Assembly (NCBI RefSeq): GCF_032401055.1
Contig: NZ_CP135529.1
Span: 3,098,501 to 3,162,500, forward strand
From: Tardiphaga sp. 709
GTDB lineage: Bacteria > Pseudomonadota > Alphaproteobacteria > Rhizobiales > Xanthobacteraceae
DNA: 64,000 nucleotides
Direction of reading: 5' to 3'
A program made the translations under genes and the position numbers. The notes under the pieces are model-generated. The model searched no databases. It had not been told where the DNA came from and was given only the letters and a program-made list of their open reading frames with translations. Below, piece by piece: positions 1-8,489 of this stretch; the stretch's first letter is position 1, and each line of letters begins with the position of its first letter.

Positions 1-162
1 GCCGCCGGCCGGCGGTGTCAGCACCGTGCGCGGCATCGGTTGCTTGGCGTCCCATTCCTCGACATTGACGATGATCCACACTGCCATGCGCTTGCCATTC
101 GGCAGCTTCAGCGGTGGACGAGCGTCAATCGGCGAGTAGCAAATGCGTTCGGTCGGCAACAT
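1..162 (-). CDS. Polysaccharide deacetylase / allantoinase-like protein, N-terminal part only (cut by window edge)
   Basis: Only the first 54 codons lie in the window; the gene runs off the left edge. The visible N-terminus (RICYSPIDARPPLKLP, then a hydrophobic VWIIVNVEEWD strand) matches the N-terminus of the complete deacetylase-like protein at 869-1753, so the two are paralogues flanking an FAA hydrolase gene. Proteins of this type (PuuE-like, NodB-fold) hydrolyse C-N bonds in small molecules such as allantoin. The ATG lies 2 bases after the stop of the FAA hydrolase gene, so it is the next gene of the same operon. The substrate cannot be told. Confidence 0.75.
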   Translation of the reverse strand, partial: MLPTERICYSPIDARPPLKLPNGKRMAVWIIVNVEEWDAKQPMPRTVLTPPAGG

Positions 163-164
163 GA

Positions 165-872
165 TCAGGCCTCCGGCTCAACGATGGTGATGCCGAGCGA
201 CGGCAGGCCTTCGATCCGCGCGTCGATGACATCGCCCGGAACGACGGGACCCACGCCGGCAGGCGTTCCCGTATAGATGAGATCACCCGGCTCGAGCTTC
301 ATCTGCTTCGACAGCTGCGCCACGATCTCCGGCACGCTCCAGATCATCTGGCCGATATCGCCGCGCTGCTTCTCGACGCCGTTCACCGACAGCGTGATCG
401 CGCAATTATTGAAATGCCGGGCGTCACGTGCCGGCGCAATTTCACCGCAAGGCGCAGACGCGTCGAAGCTTTTGCCCATTTCCCAAGGCAGTCGCATATC
501 GCGGGCATCGCGCTGGCGGTCGCGACGGGTGAGATCGATGCCAACGGCATAACCCCAGATATAATCGAGCGCATCCTCCACCGCGATATCGCGGCCGCCG
601 CGTCCGATCGCCAGCACCAGCTCAACCTCGAACTGGAAGTCTTCGGTGAACGCCGGATAAGGCACCCGCGCGCCGTCCGGCACCACGCTGTCGCGCGGCT
701 TCTGGAAGAAGAACGGCGGATCGCGCTCGTCGGCTTCCTTCATCTCACGGATGTGGTCGAGATAGTTGCGCCCCACGCAATAGACGCGGCGTACAGGGAA
801 AAAACCGCCACCCACGACCGGCACGCCGGTGACGGGAATTGCGGGCAGCATCTGCTGGGACGTCACGCTCAC
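165..872 (-). CDS. Fumarylacetoacetate (FAA) hydrolase family protein
   Basis: About 235 residues, the usual size for single-domain FAH-fold enzymes (fumarylpyruvate hydrolase, acylpyruvase). Visible signatures are YCVGRNYLDHI near the N-terminus, the metal-binding E-x-E pair in FQFEVELVLAIG, the downstream Asp in GIDLTRRD, and the C-terminal GDLIYTGTPAGVGPV. These enzymes cut C-C bonds of 2,4-dioxo acids near the end of aromatic or N-heterocycle degradation. I chose the GTG at 872 because it overlaps the stop of the upstream deacetylase-like gene by four bases (GTGA), a translational-coupling arrangement; an ATG at 920 would reach 52 bases into that gene. Other starts are GTG 866 and ATG 851. 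Exact substrate unknown. Confidence 0.85.
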   Translation of the reverse strand: MSVTSQQMLPAIPVTGVPVVGGGFFPVRRVYCVGRNYLDHIREMKEADERDPPFFFQKPRDSVVPDGARVPYPAFTEDFQFEVELVLAIGRGGRDIAVEDALDYIWGYAVGIDLTRRDRQRDARDMRLPWEMGKSFDASAPCGEIAPARDARHFNNCAITLSVNGVEKQRGDIGQMIWSVPEIVAQLSKQMKLEPGDLIYTGTPAGVGPVVPGDVIDARIEGLPSLGITIVEPEA

Positions 873-1753
873 TTCGCCACCTGGGTATTGTACCAATCGA
901 GGATCTCGGCGCCATTCCAATGCACCACGCCTTCGAACTGGTTCACATAGTCATAGATCGCTTCGAGATACTTGATGCGGAACGGCTGACCCGAAATATA
1001 CGGGTGGATCGCGATCGACATGATCTTCGGCCGCTCGGCGCTTTCCGCATAGAGACGATCAAACTGATCCTTGGCGCGGTTCAGGAGCTGCGTGCTCTCG
1101 TGATGTTGCACCATCATCATCGGGATGTCGTTCATCTCCACCGTGTAAGGCAGCGTTGTGAGCGGTCCCTTCTCGGTACGGATCACCGTCGGCTCGTCGT
1201 CATAGACCCAGTCGCCGATATATTTCACGCCGGCTTCGGCGAGGAACTCCGGAGTCTCCAGCGTCTGCGTAAGACCCGGCCCGAGCCAGCCCACGGGGCG
1301 CTTGCCGGTGAAATTCTCAATCACATCCATCGAGCGGTTGATCATCGCTTTCTGGGCGGCCTCCTTGTGGATGGGCCCCTGCTCATAAGCATGGCCCATG
1401 AACTCCCAGCCGGCGTCCTTCGCCTGCTGGGCCACGCGCGGATAATCCTCGCAGACACGCGCATTGATCGACAGCGTCGGCTTGATGCCGAGCTTCTTGT
1501 AGAGATCGAAGAAGCGCCAGACACCGACACGCATGCCGTATTCGTGCCAGCCCCAATTGGCGACGTCGGGCAGCAGCGGGATGCCGGTCGGCGCTGGCAG
1601 CACCTGACGCGCCATCGGCTTGGCAATGTCCCAGACCTCCAGATTGACGATGGTCCAGACGATCATGCGGGCATTGCCCGGCAGCTTCAGCTTGGGACGA
1701 TCGACGATGGCGGAATAGTCGCAACGCTCGCGCGGCTGCATGGGACCGGTCAT
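869..1753 (-). CDS. Polysaccharide deacetylase family protein (PuuE/allantoinase-like)
   Basis: Complete 294-residue cytosolic protein of the NodB-like deacetylase fold. Visible family pieces: the N-terminal RMIVWTIVNLEVWD, WHEYGMRVGVWRFFDL, the turn LSINARVCEDYP, the GHAYEQGP metal-site region, and IAIHPYISGQPFR near the C-terminus. Members that lack polysaccharide context often act on small amides or ureides, as PuuE allantoinase does. The ATG at 1753 follows the isochorismatase-like gene by 37 bases. An in-frame ATG at 1822 would overlap that gene and is less likely. The partial gene at the left edge is a paralogue. Function is inferred from family and operon; substrate unknown. Confidence 0.85.
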   Translation of the reverse strand: MTGPMQPRERCDYSAIVDRPKLKLPGNARMIVWTIVNLEVWDIAKPMARQVLPAPTGIPLLPDVANWGWHEYGMRVGVWRFFDLYKKLGIKPTLSINARVCEDYPRVAQQAKDAGWEFMGHAYEQGPIHKEAAQKAMINRSMDVIENFTGKRPVGWLGPGLTQTLETPEFLAEAGVKYIGDWVYDDEPTVIRTEKGPLTTLPYTVEMNDIPMMMVQHHESTQLLNRAKDQFDRLYAESAERPKIMSIAIHPYISGQPFRIKYLEAIYDYVNQFEGVVHWNGAEILDWYNTQVAK

Positions 1754-1790
1754 GACTGGATGCCCTTCTAAAGTGGGGGATTGTAGGAGA

Positions 1791-2444
1791 TCATGCGGCG
1801 TGTCCTGCGCCTTTGAGGCCATCGAGCTGCATCACCGCATCGGTATCCATCACGAAGCCGAAGGCGGTGCGGATGCAGGCGAGGCCGGCGGCATGCAACT
1901 CCGGCCCGTCCATGCTGTCGACGCAGTCCTCGACGACGATCACCGAGTAGTCGCGCACGTTGGCAGCCGCCGTCGTCGCCAGCACACAGGAATTGGTGTT
2001 TACGCCGGTGATGAGCAGCGTGTTGATGCCGTGCGAACGCAACACGAAATCGAGATCAGTGCCCAAGAAGCAATCGTAGCGCTTCTTGGTGTTAACGATG
2101 AAGTCACTGGGGTCCAGCAGCTCCGGCATCACGGTGCAGCCGGGGCCACCCACGATATTATGCCGCATCACATTCTTGCGCGTTGCTTTTGAATCCTCGG
2201 CGCGGGTCCGCCAGAACGGGTTGGCGCGGATTTCTTCTTCGTCGCGATAGGACGTGACCTGATGGATCACGGGGATGCCGACACTACGGCACCAGTCAAA
2301 CAACCGCTTGTTAGAGGCAATGACCTGTTTCGCGACATCCGGCGTCGTCGGCATGGTTGCCACCGACATGTCGAGATGACCGCGATGCAGGTCGATCGCA
2401 ACGACGGCCGCCTTGATTTGATTGACGCCGAGATTCATGATCAC
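1791..2444 (-). CDS. Isochorismatase-like cysteine hydrolase (amidohydrolase)
   Basis: 217 residues with the family Asp-Lys-Cys triad in place: D18 in VVAIDLHRGH, K120 in NTKKRYDCF and C153 in VNTNSCVLAT. Relatives include N-carbamoylsarcosine amidase, maleamate amidohydrolase and ureidoacrylate amidohydrolase (RutB), all of which release ammonia or carbamate from small amides. Its ATG overlaps the stop of the upstream alpha/beta hydrolase gene by four bases (ATGA), so the genes are translationally coupled. With the FAA hydrolase and deacetylase-like neighbours, a role in degrading a nitrogen heterocycle or ureide is plausible. No signal peptide is visible. Confidence 0.88.
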   Translation of the reverse strand: MIMNLGVNQIKAAVVAIDLHRGHLDMSVATMPTTPDVAKQVIASNKRLFDWCRSVGIPVIHQVTSYRDEEEIRANPFWRTRAEDSKATRKNVMRHNIVGGPGCTVMPELLDPSDFIVNTKKRYDCFLGTDLDFVLRSHGINTLLITGVNTNSCVLATTAAANVRDYSVIVVEDCVDSMDGPELHAAGLACIRTAFGFVMDTDAVMQLDGLKGAGHAA

Positions 2445-3682
2445 ACCAGCGGGTTGAATGAGGTCTTCAGCAGCGCGCGCTGATCAATCTTGAATTTGTC
2501 TGCGAGCCAGTCGGCCAGCACTTCCTGACCGATGGTCGGATTGTCATGCTGGCAATGTTCAGCGCCAGTCTCATCCGGCGCAAGCACGCGCAGTGTCGCA
2601 TCGACACCATTGGCAATGGCGTGGTCATAGGTCGAGCGCGCCGCGGTCACCGTGAGCACGTCGTGGCCGCCATGCAGCACCAGATAGGGACACTTCATGT
2701 GCTCGAGATGGCCCTTCAGGGTAAAGGGCTTCATCAGATCATGAGCTTCCTTCATGGTCTTGGCGCCAAATACCCAGCGGATATGCATCGCCAGACCGAA
2801 GTCGTCGCCCTTCTGACCCCACATGTCATGCACCGACCACACCGCGCCATGCGAGATCACCGCCGCAAGGCGGTGCTCGTAGCAGCCGGCACGCGCGGCA
2901 TAGTAGCCGCCCATGCTGGAGCCGCAGACTGCGATCCGCGAGCTATCGACATCGGCGCGCTTTTCCAGCCAGTCGATGCATTTGCCGACCGGCACTTCGG
3001 TATCGGCGCGGGTCGCAAGACCGTGGCGGCGCAAGGTACCGCCCTGCCCGGGCAGATCGACCATCAGCACCGAGATGCCGCGCTGCAAGCAGCCATGGGC
3101 CTGCATGAACCACATTTCGTCTTTGATTGAATCGAGGCCGCCCATGCAGATCAGCACCGGCAGCTCGCCGCCCGGAAATGGCGCACGGATGAAGTAGCCG
3201 CAAATCGGCTTGCCCGGCTCATAAGGGATTTCGACCACTTCGCCGGGCGGATTGAGATAGGAAATGAACTTGTGTGAGCAGGCCTCCATCTTCTCGAAGG
3301 TCGGCAGCCGCCGCGGGTCGGTCGGCTCGAGATGGAATTCTGCCTGGCGGTAGTAATCGGCGGCCCGCAGGAAGCAGTTCATCGCCGTGCGGATGTGGCC
3401 GAGCTTCTCTTCGGAAAGGCCGCGCTGCCAGTTGGCATCCGCGATCACCATCCACTCTTTATGCCAGCTTTCGAGATCGCCCGGGATCATCCGCGAACCG
3501 GCCAGCATCACCTCGGACACGCTGCCGCCGCCCTCCTGGGTCTCACCGAGACCGCGGCGGAATTGATAGGCAAGCCAGGGATGCTCCGGCCAGTGATGCC
3601 AGCCAAACGGCTCATAGTGCGGGGTGCGATCCGCCGTGATCTCCTCGATGGCGTTTTCGCCGATCGACTTCCCTGCCGCCAT
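2441..3682 (-). CDS. Alpha/beta hydrolase (FrsA / dihydroxypseudooxynicotine hydrolase-like)
   Basis: About 413 residues, first gene of the minus-strand operon. The helical N-terminal part (WLAYQFRRGLGE, ANWQRGLSEEKLGHIRTAM) is followed by a C-terminal alpha/beta hydrolase domain with oxyanion-side LICMGGLDS, nucleophile elbow GSSMGGY, acidic residue in VLHGGHDVLT and histidine in ETGAEHCQHD. This layout fits the family holding 2,6-dihydroxypseudooxynicotine hydrolase and FrsA-like esterases, which cleave C-C or ester bonds. I prefer the ATG at 3682, with a purine-rich stretch upstream; 3724 is possible. The promoter should lie in the 3683-3909 gap shared with the divergent GntR gene. Confidence 0.83.
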   Translation of the reverse strand: MAAGKSIGENAIEEITADRTPHYEPFGWHHWPEHPWLAYQFRRGLGETQEGGGSVSEVMLAGSRMIPGDLESWHKEWMVIADANWQRGLSEEKLGHIRTAMNCFLRAADYYRQAEFHLEPTDPRRLPTFEKMEACSHKFISYLNPPGEVVEIPYEPGKPICGYFIRAPFPGGELPVLICMGGLDSIKDEMWFMQAHGCLQRGISVLMVDLPGQGGTLRRHGLATRADTEVPVGKCIDWLEKRADVDSSRIAVCGSSMGGYYAARAGCYEHRLAAVISHGAVWSVHDMWGQKGDDFGLAMHIRWVFGAKTMKEAHDLMKPFTLKGHLEHMKCPYLVLHGGHDVLTVTAARSTYDHAIANGVDATLRVLAPDETGAEHCQHDNPTIGQEVLADWLADKFKIDQRALLKTSFNPLV

Positions 3683-3909
3683 GAGACGCGTACCGCCTGC
3701 TTCTTGTGAACGTGACCGCATCATTGCGGGTTCGGGTCACGAGTCAATCGGAATTACATACACTTTTTTCGATGCTCATCATTTCCGCGAACTGCCTCGC
3801 CTTTATGCGCGATATTTATGCAGCTAAACCGTGTTTTTTGGTATGCTGAGTAGCAAAGACCCGCCACACTCGGATTTAATTGTATTCACTTTGCTGCGGA
3901 GCACCACCG
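3683..3909. promoter_or_regulatory. Divergent promoter region of the catabolic operon and GntR regulator
   Basis: This 227-base gap separates two divergent transcription units and is AT-richer than its flanks. Two similar boxes occur, AATTACATACACT at 3752-3764 and AATTGTATTCACT at 3878-3890. They may be parts of operators for the adjacent FCD-type GntR regulator, whose relatives bind short GTAT/ATAC-containing palindromes. I cannot place -35/-10 boxes with confidence. Confidence 0.4.
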
Positions 3910-4659
3910 ATGCCCGACTCATCCCTCTCGCTGCTGCCTGAACCTACTGGCCCTGGCCGCGTCGCCAACCGGTCGCTGTCGGTGACGGATCAGATCCGCA
4001 ACGCCATTCTGGATGGCACGGTCAGCGCAGGCGAACGGATCAACGAGGTCCGCTTCAGCAAGACGTTGGAGGTCTCTCGGACCCCCGTCCGAGCCGCCCT
4101 GCAGGCACTGGCCGGTGAAGGACTGCTCGACTACGAGCCTAACCGCGGCTTCACCGTCCGTGAATTCCCACTCTCCGCTATCGTCGATGCTTATGAAATT
4201 CGCGCATCGCTGGAAGGCGTGGCCGCACGCTTTGCCGCCGAACGTGGACTGAGCGCCGAGGAGCGCGCCATCATCGAGGAAAGCCTTGTCGCCGGCGATA
4301 AATTGCTGGCGCGCGGGGAGTTCGCGGAAGGCGATCTCACCATCTATCGCGGCATCAATGGTGACTTCCACGACACCCTGCTGGGCGCCGCGCGTAACCG
4401 CATGCTGGCGGAGATGATCCGGATCTGCCACCACGTGCCGATGTCATCCAGCCGCAACATCGTCGCCTTCGAGCATCGCGACGTACGCCGGCGTCACGAT
4501 GATCACCACCGGATCTACGACGCCATTATGGCCCGCGAGCCCTGGCGCGCGGAGATACTGATGCGCGAACACGTCTCCGGCGTGAAATCCTCCCTGGTCA
4601 AATCGCTGATCGAGCGCGGCGAGCAGGCCGATGTCGTTAACGGTTCGGCGGCGGGATAG
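3910..4659 (+). CDS. GntR family transcriptional regulator (FadR/FCD type)
   Basis: About 249 residues. The N-terminal winged helix-turn-helix is clear: SVTDQIRNAILDGTVSAGE, then EVSRTPVRAALQAL and the wing EPNRGFTV. The C-terminal FCD ligand-binding domain shows AYEIRASLEGVAARFAAER, a central FHDTLLGAARN and the late HHRIYDAI histidines that typically bind a metal and carboxylate ligand. It is divergent from the five-gene hydrolase operon and is its probable local regulator, responding to a pathway acid. ATG 3910 is preferred; an in-frame ATG at 3880 would add ten residues unlike the family. Confidence 0.9.
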   Translation: MPDSSLSLLPEPTGPGRVANRSLSVTDQIRNAILDGTVSAGERINEVRFSKTLEVSRTPVRAALQALAGEGLLDYEPNRGFTVREFPLSAIVDAYEIRASLEGVAARFAAERGLSAEERAIIEESLVAGDKLLARGEFAEGDLTIYRGINGDFHDTLLGAARNRMLAEMIRICHHVPMSSSRNIVAFEHRDVRRRHDDHHRIYDAIMAREPWRAEILMREHVSGVKSSLVKSLIERGEQADVVNGSAAG

Positions 4660-4765
4660 GCCGCCGCCGTCGTATCAAAATCGTCGTAATGGCGCAGCGT
4701 CTTAACCTATCGTTCACCGAAGTTCGTAACGGCGTGTTGGCGGTCCCCCCGGTACAAAACTACGC

Positions 4766-7495
4766 ATGGGGCAAAACGACGCAAAGTCGGGGGAACGGTC
4801 TGATGGCGCTGGCGGCCTTGCTGGCTTCGCTCCGCTGCGCCGTTTCCGATTTCAAGGCGGGCCGATCCAAGGCCTCGTCCTGTGCGGCTGCCTGCTGATT
4901 ACCGCCATCGCCATCGGCACGGCCTACATCACCGTCCATTTCAGAGACCGCGCCATCGAGAGCAAGAAGCGCGAACTGGACAACACGGTTCTGCTGGTCG
5001 CACGACACTTCGACCAGCAGTTCGGAGACCTGCAGGGCATCCAGAACGACGTCATCACCTATATGAAGTCGGCCAACATCCAAAACAGCGCCGCCTACCA
5101 GCATCTGATGTCGGGGATCGACGTCCACCGCATGCTACGCACCAAGCTCAGCAGCCTGCCCTATGTCGGCGGCGTCAACCTGTTCGATTCCGAAGGCAAG
5201 CTGCTCAACTCGTCGGAAACCTGGCCGGTGCCTGCCATCGACATTGCCGACCGTCAGCATTTCCAGACGCTGCAGGCCGACAACGGACTCACGGTCGTAT
5301 TGGCCGAGCCCGTCATCAGCAGGGTGACGGGTGCATGGACCGCCGTGTTTTCGCGCAAGCTGATCGGACGCCATGGCGAATTCATGGGCATCATCAGCCG
5401 CGGCGTCGAGCCGGTTCACTTCGAGAGCTTCTTCGCATCCCTTGCGCTCGAAAAAGACGCCAAGATCTTGATGATCCACCGCAACGGCACCGTCCTTGCT
5501 CGCTATCCGCAGAACGAAACCGTTATCGGCCAGAACCTCAGTAACAGTTCAGTTTTCAAGGACCTCTGGTCGTCGGGCGGCACCTCGACGGGGCACTATA
5601 TCAGCCCCATCGACGGGGAAGACGAATTGGGCTCTGCAAGGCGCCTCGCGGCAGCTCCGGTGATGATCGTAGCGACCACCAGCATGCCCGCGGCACTGCA
5701 TGACTGGCGTGAGCAGACCAAATATCAAATCATCGGTGCGACGCTTGCCGCATTGGTGATCCTAGCGACACTGTTCCTGATCGTCCGGCAACTGAACCGC
5801 CAACACCGCTCGGCCGAGCGGATGCTGGCGCAAAAATCGACGCATCTCGATACTGCAATCAACAATATGACGCAGGGCCTGCTGTTGTTCGATGCCTATG
5901 GCCGGCTGGTCGTCTGCAATCAGCGCTTCATCGACATGTTCGGACTATCCGACAAGATCGTGAAGCCAGGCTGCTATTTCCGCGACCTCATCCAGCATCG
6001 CAAGGACAACGGAACCTTCATCGGCGATGTCGACGAATACTGCACGTCGTTCTTGCGAAGCGTCGCTGAAGGCCCCGTCCACGATACGCTGCTGACCACG
6101 CCGGATGGTCGCTCGATCCAGATCCTCGTTCAGAGATCGGGGGACGGCGGCTGGGCCTCGACGCTCGAGGACATCACCGATCGCAAACGTTCGGAAGAGC
6201 GCATTGCCCATCTTGCGCATTACGACGCTCTGACAGATCTCCCCAATCGGGTGATGTTCCGTGAGCGCCTCGAAGCGGAAATCGCAACGCTCCACGACAG
6301 CGCGCGATTTGCGATTCTCTATATCGATATCGATGAGTTCAAAAGCGTCAATGACACGCTCGGCCATGCGATCGGCGACGAACTGCTGAAAATCGTTGCC
6401 ACGCGGCTGCGCAGCTGTGTCGGTAATGCGGGCTTTGTCGCGCGCCTTGGCGGCGACGAATTCGCCATCGTGCATACAGGAATTGCTCGCCGCAGCGATG
6501 TCACCCACCTGATGGTGCCGCTCTATGACGCCATCCGGCAGCCCTATGAATGCTTAGGCCACCAGATCACGACCGATGCCAGCATCGGAATCGCCGTAGC
6601 CCCCGATGACGGCTCCGATCTCGACGAATTGCTGCGACACGCAGATCTCGCAATGTATAGCGCAAAGGCCGCCGGGCGGCGCACCTTTCGCTTCTTCGAA
6701 CCTGCCATGGATGAAGACGCAAGGGTGCGGCGCGCGCTGGAGCAGGATCTGCGGAAGGCGCTCGCGGAAGGCGGACTTGAGGTTCACTATCAACCCGTCA
6801 TCGATATCGCCAGCAACGAGATCACTGGCTGCGAAGCGTTGCTCCGCTGGCGGCATCCGGTTCGTGGCATGATTTCGCCGGCAGAGTTCATTCCGATCGC
6901 CGAAGAAACCGGCCTGATTACCGAGCTCGGCGAATGGGTGTTGCGAACGGCATGCACTGAGGCGGCCTCCTGGCCGGCGCCGATCAAGCTCGCTGTCAAT
7001 GTATCGCCGATTCAATTCACGACGCAGACCCTAGCCTTGAATGTCGCTCGAGCTCTCGTGGCAGCAAATTTGCCGGCTCACCGACTCGAACTTGAGATCA
7101 CCGAAACAGTGCTGATCCGCGATGACGAGATGGCGCTCGCGATCCTCCATCAGCTCCGCGGCATCGGTGTCGGGATCGCGCTGGACGATTTCGGGACCGG
7201 CTATTCATCGCTCAGCTATCTGCAGCGATTCCCGTTCGACAAGGTCAAGATCGACCGCAGTTTCATCCGGGACATCGTAGCGCCCGGCGGATCGTCATCA
7301 ATCGTACAGGCGGTTGTAACCATCGCTGCCGCCCGCAACATGATCACCACGGCGGAGGGCGTTGAGACAGCCGATCAACTCGACGCACTGCGTATGCTCG
7401 GTTGTATCCAGATGCAGGGTTTTCTTTTCAGTGCCGCGAAGCCGTCACGAGAGATTCGCGCCATGCTCCAGAAGCGCGAGATCGCCGTCGCCTGA
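4766..7495 (+). CDS. Membrane GGDEF-EAL protein with Cache-like sensor and PAS domain (c-di-GMP turnover)
   Basis: 909 residues. Order: TM helix about residues 35-53, a periplasmic Cache/PDC-like sensor to about 310, a second TM helix (LAALVILATLFLIV), a PAS segment (INNMTQGLLLFDA), GGDEF, EAL. The GGDEF motif is intact at 562-566 and EAL at 690-692, with DDFGTGYSS also present, so both cyclase and phosphodiesterase folds look whole. The RxxD inhibitory site expected at 553-556 reads GNAG, so product inhibition is probably lost. The close paralogue at 42522-45272 keeps RSSD there. No strong ribosome site precedes ATG 4766, so the start is uncertain. Alone between the GntR gene and tRNA-Arg. 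Confidence 0.93.
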   Translation: MGQNDAKSGERSDGAGGLAGFAPLRRFRFQGGPIQGLVLCGCLLITAIAIGTAYITVHFRDRAIESKKRELDNTVLLVARHFDQQFGDLQGIQNDVITYMKSANIQNSAAYQHLMSGIDVHRMLRTKLSSLPYVGGVNLFDSEGKLLNSSETWPVPAIDIADRQHFQTLQADNGLTVVLAEPVISRVTGAWTAVFSRKLIGRHGEFMGIISRGVEPVHFESFFASLALEKDAKILMIHRNGTVLARYPQNETVIGQNLSNSSVFKDLWSSGGTSTGHYISPIDGEDELGSARRLAAAPVMIVATTSMPAALHDWREQTKYQIIGATLAALVILATLFLIVRQLNRQHRSAERMLAQKSTHLDTAINNMTQGLLLFDAYGRLVVCNQRFIDMFGLSDKIVKPGCYFRDLIQHRKDNGTFIGDVDEYCTSFLRSVAEGPVHDTLLTTPDGRSIQILVQRSGDGGWASTLEDITDRKRSEERIAHLAHYDALTDLPNRVMFRERLEAEIATLHDSARFAILYIDIDEFKSVNDTLGHAIGDELLKIVATRLRSCVGNAGFVARLGGDEFAIVHTGIARRSDVTHLMVPLYDAIRQPYECLGHQITTDASIGIAVAPDDGSDLDELLRHADLAMYSAKAAGRRTFRFFEPAMDEDARVRRALEQDLRKALAEGGLEVHYQPVIDIASNEITGCEALLRWRHPVRGMISPAEFIPIAEETGLITELGEWVLRTACTEAASWPAPIKLAVNVSPIQFTTQTLALNVARALVAANLPAHRLELEITETVLIRDDEMALAILHQLRGIGVGIALDDFGTGYSSLSYLQRFPFDKVKIDRSFIRDIVAPGGSSSIVQAVVTIAAARNMITTAEGVETADQLDALRMLGCIQMQGFLFSAAKPSREIRAMLQKREIAVA

Positions 7496-7527
7496 CACCA
7501 GCAGGTCCGAAGTCGTCGCGAAAATGG

Positions 7528-7547
7528 CCTGTTTTGGATTAAACAGG
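7528..7547 (-). terminator. Hairpin downstream of tRNA-Arg
   Basis: A 7-bp stem (CCTGTTT / AAACAGG) with a 6-base loop lies 9 bases beyond the tRNA 3' end on the minus strand, followed on that strand by CCATTTT. It could end tRNA transcription and may also act on the plus-strand GGDEF-EAL gene. The U-tract is short. Confidence 0.4.
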
Positions 7548-7556
7548 AAGGAAGGC

Positions 7557-7633
7557 TGGCGATCCCGGCATGACTCGAACATGCGACCTACGGTTTAGGA
7601 AACCGTCGCTCTATCCGGCTGAGCTACGGGACC
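7557..7633 (-). tRNA. tRNA-Arg (anticodon CCT)
   Basis: A 77-base cloverleaf can be drawn on the minus strand. The acceptor stem GGTCCCG pairs with CGGGATC with one G-U pair; the D-arm has GTAGCTCAGCCGGATAGAGC; the anticodon stem ACGGT/ACCGT encloses loop TTCCTAA with anticodon CCT, which reads AGG; the T-arm contains GTTCGAGTC; and CCA is encoded. No integrase or att duplication is seen beside it. Confidence 0.96.
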
Positions 7634-7792
7634 GCGATCCCGGTCAGGTACACCGGGCATGGACAGTTCCATACCAGAGCCGTTCGATCATCGCTACCCG
7701 TTGTCAGTTCAAATAGGACGGGACCGGAACCGGCGTCACATGCCCTTAAAAGATCGGGACATCTATCGCGGAACGTCTCAGACCGCCCATCG

Positions 7793-8095
7793 ATGAATCG
7801 CCGGACACAGGCCACGCAGGAATACCGAGCCAGCACGGTCGATGGCGGCTATCGTGATTCGGGCTTCTGGCCGGGTGACGTTGCGGCAGGCGTGGTTGGC
7901 GGTGCGGTCGGTGTAGCGGGTGCGGCTGTGGGTACCGCCGGGGCCATCGCAACTGCGCCATTCCGGAACAGCTACAATTCCTATGATGGCTACAATGGCG
8001 TACCGCGCGATTCCTACGCACAGCGCATGGGCTTCGTTTGTCAACCGGGAACCTAGTTCCGCGGCGAGGATGGCCGACTCCACATCTGCCAGTAA
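7793..8095 (+). pseudogene. Broken small glycine-rich secreted-protein gene (in-frame TAG)
   Basis: The open frame from 7793 gives a Gly/Ala-rich hydrophobic stretch (GDVAAGVVGGAVGVAGAA), then SYAQRMGFVCQPGT, and stops at TAG 8054-8056. Reading through the TAG continues as FRGEDGRLHICQ to TAA at 8093-8095. From memory, small exported proteins of Bradyrhizobium relatives end in a GTWFRGEDGR..HICQ-like motif, so the TAG probably replaces a Trp codon (TGG to TAG). The expected signal peptide is also missing at the 5' end, so the gene looks decayed at both ends. A short functional product ending at 8056 remains possible. Confidence 0.6.
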
Positions 8096-8111
8096 TACAA
8101 CTGACTCTGAG

Positions 8112-8142
8112 AAAAAGGGCGACCCAAAGGACCGCCCTTTTT
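8112..8142 (+). terminator. Rho-independent terminator
   Basis: Perfect 10-bp stem AAAAAGGGCG / CGCCCTTTTT with an 11-base loop and a T-tract, 17 bases after the end of the broken small gene. Its presence suggests that gene was once an independent transcription unit. Confidence 0.85.
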
Positions 8143-8489
8143 CGTGTCTGTTATCGGATAGAGTCCCAGGCGCACGAAACGACGGCACCGCTCCATCGGA
8201 CGTGAGCCCATCGCTTAGCGAACTACGTGTGGTCCCGTGTAGGTGATTGCGCGTCGAGTAGCAGCGCGATCCGAAAACCACTGTCAAGAATGACTCAAAA
8301 CTCTGAAGTCATCAATTTCAGTGATATGAGAGCAACAACAAATCTCTGGCTGAAAACACTTCCACATCAGCGTTGTATCGCGAAATAACGTCGGTCTGCT
8401 GACCAGATGACCGCACTGATGCAGTCATGCTGCACTTGCTCCAAAAGCGGGGAGAAGTAACACATCCGAGGTTGAAAAATGGCCCACAA
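8143..8489. other. Intergenic stretch, no gene recognised
   Basis: About 347 bases of mixed, in part AT-richer sequence between the terminator and the secreted-protein gene. No RNA gene, repeat or credible ORF is seen. If the next gene used its most upstream ATG (8427) the gap would shrink to 284 bases. Confidence 0.5.

Noticed and set aside
7557-8142. tRNA-Arg as an integration site for a mobile element
   Set aside because: No integrase, no duplicated tRNA 3' end, and the neighbouring broken gene belongs to a normal family of the host group.
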